NCBI GenBank assembly: GCA_015487985.1 | Contig: WFOP01000108.1 | Span: 1-20,767, forward strand | Origin: Hyphomicrobiales bacterium | GTDB lineage: Bacteria > Pseudomonadota > Alphaproteobacteria > Rhizobiales > Devosiaceae | Length of the DNA stretch: 20,767 bases | Reading direction: 5' to 3' | In this document: piece after piece, positions 1 to 7,800 of the stretch | How positions within the stretch are numbered: the stretch's first letter is position 1 | Layout of the letters: each line of letters starts with the position of its first letter | Program-made: the position numbers and the translations under genes | Notes under the pieces: generated by a model | Told to the model about the DNA's origin: nothing | Seen by the model: the letters and a program-made list of their open reading frames with translations, nothing else | Databases searched by the model: none

Positions 1-471
1 ATCCAGGTCACGCCCCAGAATACGCCACATATCGCAAATGCCCATGGAGGGACCGTCAAATAATCTCAAAAATTTAGGCGGCACCCAGAAATCCAGCAAT
101 TTTGCATATTCCACGTCACCCATCGCCTGATTGTTACCAACCATGCAGGTCATCAATGACACCACCATCGCCCGGCCATCGGTGATATTGCGATCAAACA
201 AATCCACGGGGTAAGCGAGCTTCATTATCTCGTTTTCTTCATCGAAATCATAACACAGCGCATCCAGACCCTTGGTGAAGTCGTCGGTAGTGGACACGTT
301 AACATTTGTTCCGGTGGAGCTTTCCGCACAAAAGTGTGCGGCGGTACCGACATAATCGAAAAAACCTTCAGCAGGTTTCATCTTGTAAACGGCAAGCACA
401 TGTTTGCCGTCGGCCATCAATTTCTCTTCAGTTAAGTTCAGGTCGCTGTAGCGACTTGTCTGGTCTAACAT
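1..471 (-). CDS. cbbM: Form II ribulose-1,5-bisphosphate carboxylase/oxygenase, N-terminal part (partial)
   Basis: RuBisCO large chain of form II, which fixes CO2 onto ribulose bisphosphate in the Calvin cycle as a cytoplasmic dimer or higher oligomer. The 157 visible residues align by eye with Rhodospirillum rubrum CbbM throughout. They include the segments AESSTGTN (Glu50, equivalent to active-site Glu48), [19 protein letters not shown] and GNNQAMGD (Asn113, equivalent to substrate-binding Asn111). The C-terminal barrel with the carbamylated lysine lies off the left edge. The start ATG is set by a GGAG Shine-Dalgarno 7 bases upstream and matches the family N-terminus. Oddities are Cys in place of the common Ala before AESSTG and Ala for Gly in NNQGMGD. 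The gene is divergent from cbbR, a classic arrangement that implies CbbR control. Family assignment is secure. Confidence 0.95.
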   Translation of the reverse strand, partial: MLDQTSRYSDLNLTEEKLMADGKHVLAVYKMKPAEGFFDYVGTAAHFCAESSTGTNVNVSTTDDFTKGLDALCYDFDEENEIMKLAYPVDLFDRNITDGRAMVVSLMTCMVGNNQAMGDVEYAKLLDFWVPPKFLRLFDGPSMGICDMWRILGRDLD

Positions 472-596
472 GGATCACTCCGATCATCTGGTTGAATTTT
501 GGCGACGGACAAACCGCCTGCAAAACCAATACCCGGCTCATCACCTCAAGAAAAATCGATTGTTTCTATTTAATACATAGTCTATTATCTATTCCT
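472..596. promoter_or_regulatory. Divergent cbbM-cbbR intergenic control region with dyads
   Basis: This 125-base AT-rich gap must carry both promoters. Two nested dyads lie next to cbbR. One is TAATA-N7-TATTA at 571-587. The other is ACATAG-N14-CTATGT at 575-600, which runs over the cbbR start codon. LysR-type regulators such as CbbR normally bind imperfect dyads in exactly this position. The 571-587 dyad does not give a strict T-N11-A, so the operator call is inference. I could not set -35/-10 boxes with confidence. Confidence 0.45.
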
Positions 597-1559
597 ATGT
601 CCGACAAAACTCAAATGGCCCCTGTTCAGCTGCCTCATGTCACCGTTCGACAGCTTCAGATTTATGAAGCCGTTGTACGCCTTGGCGGGGTTACCCGTGC
701 AGCCAAAGCGCTCAATTTATCCCAACCCACGGTATCCATGCAGATCAGAAAACTGGGGCAGACCCTGGGGCTTGAACTGCTGGAACAGGTGGGGCGCAAA
801 GTTCAGCCGACAAATGCGGGGCGCGAAGTCTACTCCAACACCGGGGAAATTCTTGAGCGGGTTATGGCATTGGGGGATTTGGCCTCAACGCTTAAAGGGG
901 AGGTCAAGGGGGCGTTAAACATTGCCGTGATTACGACGGCCGCATATTTCATGCCGCATTTTCTGGGGGAATTCGTCGATTTGCACCCTGAAGTTCAACC
1001 CCGCCTGACCATAACAAATCGGGCTGAGGTACTGGCGCGCCTGCGCTCCAACAAAGATGACCTGTTGATAATGGGGCAGGTGCCAAGCGAACTCGCGGTC
1101 AGGGCATTTCCGATCATTGACAATGAGATGGTTGTTGTTGCCCCGCCGGGCCATCCGCTGGCCATGGAAAAAAACATCCCGCTGTCCCGACTGGTTCAGG
1201 AACGGTTTCTGGTGCGCGAGGCAGGCTCGGGGACCCGGCAGGCGGTGGAACGCATGCTGGCTTCACAAGGTCTGGAACTTGCCCCGTATATGGAGCTTGG
1301 CAATGCCGAAGCAATCAAACAGGGGGTGATGGCGGGGCTTGGCATATCTGTATTGTCCAAGCGCAACTTGCCGCTGGAACTGACCGGCGATCACATTGTG
1401 ATTTTGGATGTGGCGGGTTTTCCTTTGATCCGGCGCTGGTTTGCCGTTCACTTGCGCGGCAAAAAGCTTTCCCTGACCGCGCGCACATTTCTTGACTTTC
1501 TTCTTGGCAAAAGCGGAACCGTTCCTGCCATCGCGCCCGAAAAGGTCGACCGGGTATAA
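597..1559 (+). CDS. cbbR: LysR-type transcriptional regulator of the Calvin cycle operon
   Basis: LysR-family DNA-binding regulator, 320 residues, which in autotrophs activates cbb genes in response to metabolites such as RuBP or NADPH. The N-terminal winged helix-turn-helix spans about residues 16-75, with the recognition part at residues 30-53 (TRAAKALNLSQPTVSMQIRK). The rest is a two-lobed co-inducer-binding domain with CbbR-like blocks: a DDLLIMGQ segment, VVVAPPGHPLA, EAGSGTRQAVERML, EAIKQGVMAGLGISVLS and a C-terminal RRWFAVH. The ATG at 597 is chosen because the family N-terminus begins just after it. The frame stays open back to 306, but that stretch overlaps cbbM. A second ATG at 615 is possible, and neither has a clear Shine-Dalgarno. 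Divergence from cbbM supports CbbR over other LysR members. Confidence 0.92.
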   Translation: MSDKTQMAPVQLPHVTVRQLQIYEAVVRLGGVTRAAKALNLSQPTVSMQIRKLGQTLGLELLEQVGRKVQPTNAGREVYSNTGEILERVMALGDLASTLKGEVKGALNIAVITTAAYFMPHFLGEFVDLHPEVQPRLTITNRAEVLARLRSNKDDLLIMGQVPSELAVRAFPIIDNEMVVVAPPGHPLAMEKNIPLSRLVQERFLVREAGSGTRQAVERMLASQGLELAPYMELGNAEAIKQGVMAGLGISVLSKRNLPLELTGDHIVILDVAGFPLIRRWFAVHLRGKKLSLTARTFLDFLLGKSGTVPAIAPEKVDRV

Positions 1560-1664
1560 ATTTCATACGCCAGCTTCCCGAACGTTTTTTCAACGCATTG
1601 GCACATTGACGCGTTGGCACATTGACATATGGAGACAACTTGCAGACTTCCCCAACCGCCCGTA
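1560..1664. other. Convergent intergenic gap between cbbR and the secretion locus
   Basis: About 105 bases between two convergent stops. It holds a 16-base tandem duplication (1593-1624) and no hairpin with a U-tract that I can recognise, so transcription termination here is not explained by the sequence. Confidence 0.6.
1593..1624. repeat. 16-bp tandem direct repeat, two copies
   Basis: ACGCATTGGCACATTG is followed directly by ACGCGTTGGCACATTG, with 15 of 16 bases identical. It sits between the converging cbbR and membrane-fusion-protein genes. No third full copy is seen and no function is apparent. Confidence 0.85.
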
Positions 1665-2957
1665 TCAGGTTTCGCGAAATGCACGATTAAGTTGATCGGT
1701 AAAGGGTTTTACCAGATAGCTCAAAGCGGAACGGGTTGCGGTTTGCACATATGCTTCGGCGGGCATGCCCGGTTTAAGCTGCTGACCTTCCAGCTTGTCC
1801 AGTTCATCCTGACCAATCTGAATACGAACAGCATAATATGGGGGTGTATTGCCATTTTCCTGGGAAAGATCGGCGGCAATTCTGTATACGCTCCCGTTCA
1901 GGCTGGGTGTGACACCGCTGGCAAATGCGGGAAAGTTGATTACCACTTTTTGGCCGGCGCTGATCTGGTCGATATCCTGTGGGTTGATCCGCGCCTCCAG
2001 TACCAACGCATCCTGACGCGGCACAATCAGCATCGCAACTTGGCCCGCACCAATTACGCTGCCTTCGCCATTTATTTGCAGCTCATGCACAAATCCGGCC
2101 TGGGGGGCCACTATATCCACCCGCTGCAAATTTGCACGGGCGGAAATCCGGCGCTCGTAAAGCTCGGCAATACGGGGCTGAATCTCGCGCAACTCAGAAA
2201 GAACCGTCGTTTGGGCATCCTGATTTATCTGGATTATTTCCAGCTGGGTTTCGCCGATTTTGGCCCTGATACGCGCAATTCCGGCAATAAGACGCCCGCG
2301 TTCACCTTCACTGGCGGCAACCTGACGCTCCAGCGTCATTGTGCGTGTTGTCGTCACCAGCCCGCTTTCGGAAAGTTTTTGCACCCCTTGCAATTCTTCG
2401 GCATAAAGACTGGCCTGAATATTTTGCGCTGCAAGCTGGGCTTCCATTCCGGTTATTTCTTCTTCCAACTGGACGATCCGGTTGGTGAGCTGCTCGATTT
2501 GACTGGTGCGAAATTCACGACGTGAAGCAAACAGTTTCCGTTGTCCTTCCAGTGTGCGCACAACCCAGTCCACATCCGAAAGCATGTTCAATTCATCGGG
2601 GAATGTAATGGAGTCCGCCGAATCACGTTCGGCCTCCAATCGTGCCTTGCGTGCCAGCAGGCCATACAGTTGCGTATTCAAAATTTCCAGACTTGCTTTT
2701 GTGTCGGTATCATCCAGACGGATCAGCACCTCCCCTGCCTCAACCAAATCTCCATTGCGCACATTGAGCTTGGCGACAATTCCCCCCTCCAGATGTTGAA
2801 CTTCTTTGGGATTGCTCTCCACGACAACAGTGGCCTGAGCAATTACAGCGCCCGCAATCGAAGAAAAATAGGCCCAGCCGCCAATTCCCCCGACCAGCAG
2901 GAAAAGTGATACAAAGCCGATGATCTGGAGCTGTTGCAATGATTTTTTCGCATTCAT
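1665..2957 (-). CDS. Type I secretion membrane fusion protein, PrtE/HlyD family
   Basis: Periplasmic adaptor of a type I secretion system, 430 residues, the usual size. It links the inner-membrane ABC ATPase to an outer-membrane TolC-type channel. A short cytoplasmic tail is followed by one membrane helix (about residues 11-31). Next comes a lipoyl-like half-domain with HLEGGIVAKLNVRNGD (about 55-70), a long coiled-coil hairpin rich in Glu/Gln/Arg (about 88-270), the returning lipoyl half (VDIVAPQAGFVHEL) and a beta-barrel. The family C-terminal signature LKPGMPAEAYVQT...LSYLVKP is present. Its start has an AAGGGA Shine-Dalgarno at good spacing. It follows the ABC ATPase by 75 bases and is the last gene of the unit. 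The PrtE-like subfamily fits the serralysin-type end of the RTX protein upstream. Confidence 0.93.
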   Translation of the reverse strand: MNAKKSLQQLQIIGFVSLFLLVGGIGGWAYFSSIAGAVIAQATVVVESNPKEVQHLEGGIVAKLNVRNGDLVEAGEVLIRLDDTDTKASLEILNTQLYGLLARKARLEAERDSADSITFPDELNMLSDVDWVVRTLEGQRKLFASRREFRTSQIEQLTNRIVQLEEEITGMEAQLAAQNIQASLYAEELQGVQKLSESGLVTTTRTMTLERQVAASEGERGRLIAGIARIRAKIGETQLEIIQINQDAQTTVLSELREIQPRIAELYERRISARANLQRVDIVAPQAGFVHELQINGEGSVIGAGQVAMLIVPRQDALVLEARINPQDIDQISAGQKVVINFPAFASGVTPSLNGSVYRIAADLSQENGNTPPYYAVRIQIGQDELDKLEGQQLKPGMPAEAYVQTATRSALSYLVKPFTDQLNRAFRET

Positions 2958-3032
2958 TTTGAATTCCCTTTTGGCACGGAAAAATCCAGAATACTCATAC
3001 CGGGTTTTTGAAGGGACATGTGCTCAAGCATT

Positions 3033-4745
3033 CTAGCGCCCCTTCTGTTTTGACTGTTTGGGTTTTAGAATTTTTTCCAAAACTTCATCACGCGGGCCAA
3101 ATGCAAGTTGAACACCTTCCTTGATAAAAATGATTTTATCAACAACGCTGATGGCGCTTGGCCTGTGGGCGATCACAACAACGGTTGTTCCAGCCTTCTT
3201 CATTGCACTTATAGCACGAATAACGGCTGCTTCCCCTTCTGCGTCAAGGTTGGAATTGGGTTCATCCAGCACCACAAAAACAGGGTTGCCATACAGTGCC
3301 CGCGCCAGACCAATACGCTGACGTTGTCCTGCTGACAGCGCGGCTCCTCCTTCCCCTATCTGGGTTCCATATCCCTCAGGCAGACGCAAGATCATCTCGT
3401 GCACATCAGCCATTTTTGCCGCCTCAACGATTTTCTCCGGCGATGCATCAGGTTGAAAACGTGCGATATTTTGTTCAATGGTCGCTGAAAAAAGTTCAAC
3501 AGTTTGAGGCAGATACCCCATATACTGGCCAATCTGGCTTTCATTCCACTGTTCAAGTTTGGCCCCATCCAGACGCACAGCGCCCCCCGCAGGCGGCCAT
3601 ACACCAATCAACGCGCGTGCCAGTGTCGACTTCCCCGCACCCGAAGGTCCCAACACCCCCAATGCCTCGCCCGGCTCCAGCGCAAATTCAATTCCTCTCA
3701 ACAAGGGTTTATCCACACCGGGGGCCCGTAAAATCAGGCTCTCGACAAGAAACCGCCCCTCGGGACGGGGCAGTTCCATGGGCTGCTCTTTTTGGGGTGC
3801 CCCATCCAGAACCAGCTTCAGTCGCGCATAAGCCTTGCGCGCACCCAAAAAGGCCCGCCAATGGTTGATCGCCTGATCAATGGGGGAGAGTGCACGCGAC
3901 ATGATTATTGTGCCCGCAATCATGGTGCCCGGTGAAATCTGTTGCATAACGGCAAGAAAGGCACCAAGCCCCAGCATGCCCGACTGCAGCACCATGCGCG
4001 TCACCTTGGAAAGGGTCGCAATCATGCCGGCACGATCACTTGCGTGGGTTCCATCCTGCAGGGCCGCGCTATGCAATTCCTGCCAGCGCCCCCGAACCGC
4101 CCCGGACATCCCCATCGCACCGATCACTTCGGCATTTCGCCGACTTTCTTCCGTCCACGCATTGGATATCATAGCCGTTTCATTTGCTCTTGCGGCGGGT
4201 TTGCGCGTTATCACTTCATTCAAAATTGCGTAGCTGAACAATATGACAGCACTGGCAAGTGCAAAATATCCCAGCCATGGGTGCAACAAAAATATTACCC
4301 CCAGATAAACCGGCATCCAGGGCACGTCAAAAAAAGCAAGTGGGCCAGGCCCCGAGATAAACTGGCGAATTGTATCCAGATCGCGGACCGGCTGGGAGCC
4401 GACATTGGGGGTGCGGCGAATTGCATGCTGTTGCACGGCATCAAAGGTCTTGTCCCCCAGTTGCTCATCCAGTCTCACCCCGATGCGAACCAGCATCCGC
4501 GTACGGATAAACTCCAGAACCCCCATGAACCCGTACATCAGGACAACCAGAATACTCAGTGCAATCAGGGTTGGCACAGAACCGCTTGCCAAAACCCGAT
4601 CATAGACCTGAAGCATATATAGCGGGCCGGTCAGCATCAAAAGGTTGGTAAAAAAACTAAAGGCACCTATTGAATAAAACGCATTACGGCAAGCGGCGAA
4701 CGCCTGACCAAGTTCCGACTTTTTCTCAGCGTTCATTTCATTCAC
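3033..4745 (-). CDS. Type I secretion ABC transporter ATPase/permease, PrtD family
   Basis: Inner-membrane half-transporter that recognises the C-terminal signal of an RTX substrate and drives its export with ATP. It has 570 residues, typical for PrtD/AprD and without the N-terminal C39-like domain of HlyB. The membrane domain (about residues 25-310) starts with the family segment GPLYMLQVYDRVLASGSVPT. The nucleotide-binding domain shows Walker A GPSGAGKST (366-374), the signature LSAGQRQR (470-477), Walker B ending in LDEP (D494, E495) and the H-loop His527, so it looks catalytically intact. An AGGTG Shine-Dalgarno is only 2 bases from the first ATG but about 7 from the in-frame ATG at 4736. 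The true start may therefore be Met4. The gene lies 76 bases after the RTX gene, across a strong hairpin. Confidence 0.94.
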   Translation of the reverse strand: MNEMNAEKKSELGQAFAACRNAFYSIGAFSFFTNLLMLTGPLYMLQVYDRVLASGSVPTLIALSILVVLMYGFMGVLEFIRTRMLVRIGVRLDEQLGDKTFDAVQQHAIRRTPNVGSQPVRDLDTIRQFISGPGPLAFFDVPWMPVYLGVIFLLHPWLGYFALASAVILFSYAILNEVITRKPAARANETAMISNAWTEESRRNAEVIGAMGMSGAVRGRWQELHSAALQDGTHASDRAGMIATLSKVTRMVLQSGMLGLGAFLAVMQQISPGTMIAGTIIMSRALSPIDQAINHWRAFLGARKAYARLKLVLDGAPQKEQPMELPRPEGRFLVESLILRAPGVDKPLLRGIEFALEPGEALGVLGPSGAGKSTLARALIGVWPPAGGAVRLDGAKLEQWNESQIGQYMGYLPQTVELFSATIEQNIARFQPDASPEKIVEAAKMADVHEMILRLPEGYGTQIGEGGAALSAGQRQRIGLARALYGNPVFVVLDEPNSNLDAEGEAAVIRAISAMKKAGTTVVVIAHRPSAISVVDKIIFIKEGVQLAFGPRDEVLEKILKPKQSKQKGR

Positions 4746-4764
4746 CTAACCATAAAAAACCAAA

Positions 4765-4795
4765 TCCGGCCCGCAACAGGTATCTGCGGGCCGGA
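4765..4795 (-). terminator. Intergenic hairpin with T-rich tail between RTX gene and ABC ATPase
   Basis: An 11-bp perfect GC-rich stem (4765-4775 with 4785-4795; arm TCCGGCCCGCA) and a 9-base loop. On the minus strand it is followed by TTTGGTTTTTT. It has the shape of an intrinsic terminator acting on the RTX transcript. Because the secretion genes follow in the same direction with no other obvious promoter, it probably works as a partial terminator that lowers their expression relative to the substrate. Confidence 0.85.
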
Positions 4796-4821
4796 CAACT
4801 GCCTATCTGTTACATTGCATA

Positions 4822-7800
4822 TCAGGCAAACCTGAAATCATCCTCATGCAGCAATGACAGGTTGACGTCGGCCAGGACAATTTTCCCTTCAGCGCCTAAA
4901 TCAATCACCGTGCTATTGCCACTCTGGTAAGCGACAGCCAAAACATCGGCAAATGAATTTAACGCATTATTGCCGGAGAAATCAATAACATCCTCACTGC
5001 CGGCCCCTTCGGAAAAGTCTTTGATGACATCGGCACCAAAGTTTGCTTCGAACACAAATGTGTCATTGCCCACCCCCCCGTAAAGGGTGTCATTTGCAGC
5101 ACCGCCAATGAGGGTGTCATCTCCGACAAAACCATACAGATTATCCCAACCGGCACCCCCGGAAATGATGTCGTTTCCGTTATCTCCGTAAAGGGTATCA
5201 TTTCCCAGATCGCCGTTAAGGATGTCATCCTGATTGCCGCCATAAAGGGTGTCGTTTCCATCTCCCCCGTTGAGGGTATCAGTGCCGTCATTTCCATATA
5301 AACGATCGGTTCCGGCATCACCATACAAGGTGTCCACACCGTTCCCGCCATAGAGTCTGTCATCTCCCAGACCACCATGCAGAGTGTCGTTATCGTTCAG
5401 ACCATAAAGGCTGTCATTGCCTTCACCACCCAGTATCAGATCATCTCCATTGTCACCACGCAGATAATCATTCCCAAGGTCGCCCTTCAAAGTATCGGCC
5501 CCTGCACCGCCATAGAGATAGTCGATGGCATCTCCCCCGGACAGGTTGTCTTCACCGGTGCCGCCATAAAGTCGATCAACACCAAGGCCGCCACTAAGGG
5601 TATCGTTCCCATCGTCACCATAAACCCGGTCGGCACCATCACCCCCGGAGACAACATCATCTCCAAAACCGCCATAGGCCCAATCGTTACCGGCGCCGCC
5701 TCTTACGATATCATTGCCTTCGTCGCCGAACACAAAGTCGTTGCCCAGACCGCCATCAACAATGTCAGCACCAAGACCACCATAGACATAGTCGGAACCT
5801 TCGTCGCCATTTACAGTGTCGTTGCCGGCGCCACCGGTAATCTCGTCATCACCGGCTCCACCGCTAACGGTGTCATCACCGAAACTGCCAACAATCACAT
5901 CGCTGGCCGCACTCACCGGTGCCAACACAGACAGGTTCACCATGGCATCGCCGGTTCCCCCGTTGCCATCGGAAACCGTATAGGCAAAAGAGGCCGCTCC
6001 CTGATACCCGGCGTCGGGCGTAAAGATCACATCTCCCTGATCGTCAAGGAAAACCGTGCCATTGCTTGCTGCGCTTACGGAGAGCAAGCTCAGATTATCA
6101 CCGTCACTGTCACTGTCATTGGCAAGGATCGAGGCCGCTGTCAGCGTTAAAACGGCACCGGACTGAATAGTAAATCCTGTATCGTCTTCAGCAACCGGAG
6201 CAGCATTAAACAGGCTTTCAATGGCAACGAACGTGGTGTTGAAAGCCAGCGTTTCCACCCCTGTCAACGTGTCGGTATTTTCGGGATCCAAAAGGTCCGT
6301 CACGGTGTAGGTGCCCGCATCAGCTCCCAGCTCAACAAGATAGCGGGAACGCTCCCCTGCATAATAGGCCACATCAATACCTGCACCACCATCCAGACGG
6401 TCCGCACCTGCGCCACCGTCCAGAATATCGTCGCCCGCTTCACCATAGAGATCATCATTTCCAGTGCCGCCGGACAAAACATCGTTGCCCAGGCCACCGT
6501 AAAGATCATCTAACCCGCTATCGCCGTAGAGCACATCATCGCCCACACCACCATAGAGCCAGTCGAATGCCATGCCGCCGGAAAGAGTATCGTTGCCATT
6601 CTCGCCAAACAGGCGATCGTTGCCCGCTCCGCCCGACAATACGTCATCCCCATATTCGCCATAAAGACTATCGTTACCGGCACCGCCAAAAAGGGTGTCG
6701 TCGCCTTCACGTCCGAACAATGTGTCATTGCCGTCATCGCCATTCAATGTATCATTTGCAATGCCGGCACCGCCATAGATCCAGTCGTTGCCTGCACCGC
6801 CATTCAAAATGTCAACACCGGTACCACCATACATGGCATCGTTGCCATCATCGCCATTCAGCGTGTTGTTACCTGAATTTCCATAAATCCGATCGTCGCC
6901 ATCACCGCCCGAGACAATGTCATCACCGGCGCCGGCATAAAGCATATCCTTTCCGGCTCCACCTGAAACCGTGTCATTCCCTGCTTCACCATAAAGCCAG
7001 TCATCGCCATCACCGCCGAACACCGTATCATTGCCGTCACCGGCATAGATTACATCAACACCGGCCAAGCCATGAAGCTCGTCGTCCCCTGCCGTGGGAA
7101 CCGCACGCACCCCAATTTCAACCGTGGCATCGGATGTTCCCCCATGCCCGTCTGATATTGTGTATTCAAACGTGGCTGTACCCAGAAATCCGCTGTCCGG
7201 TGTAAAGGAAATGTTTCCCGTTCCATCCAGAACAACAGAACCATTAACCGGATTTTGTACGGACAGGACAGTCAGGGTATCCCCATCCAAATCAACGTCA
7301 TTCTCAAGCAACACGGCTGTTTGCAGCGTGAGAGTTTGACCGGTCAATACACTCAACCCGTCATCATTTGCCGCGACGGGTACTGCGTTCAGCACAGTTT
7401 CAATTGCATGAGAAACACCATTGAAGCTTACATTCTCAATGCCGGTAAGTGTATCGACATTGGAAGGATCGGCCAGTTCGGTAATGATATAGGAGTTGGA
7501 GGCCGCACCCAGTTCAATGCGATAATCGGTCCGTGGCCCCTCAAAAATTGCGGTATCTGTACCTGCACCCCCATGTAGGATATCTGCACCGGCACCCCCT
7601 TTGAGCTGATCATCTCCGTCCCCGCCATAAATGGTGTCATTACCTTGCTCACCATTCAATATATCGGAACCAATGCCCCCTTCGAGCAAGTCACCGCCGG
7701 CACCGCCGGTCAGTTCATCGTTACCGGCGCCCCCATAAAGCAGATCATTTCCTTCTCCGCCATTAAGGGTGTCGTTGCCGGCATTGCCTTCCAACCGATC

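Noticed and set aside
306..596. 97-codon N-terminal extension of cbbR
   Set aside because: The frame is open, but it overlaps cbbM on the other strand. The LysR helix-turn-helix normally lies within the first 20 residues or so, which fits the start at 597.
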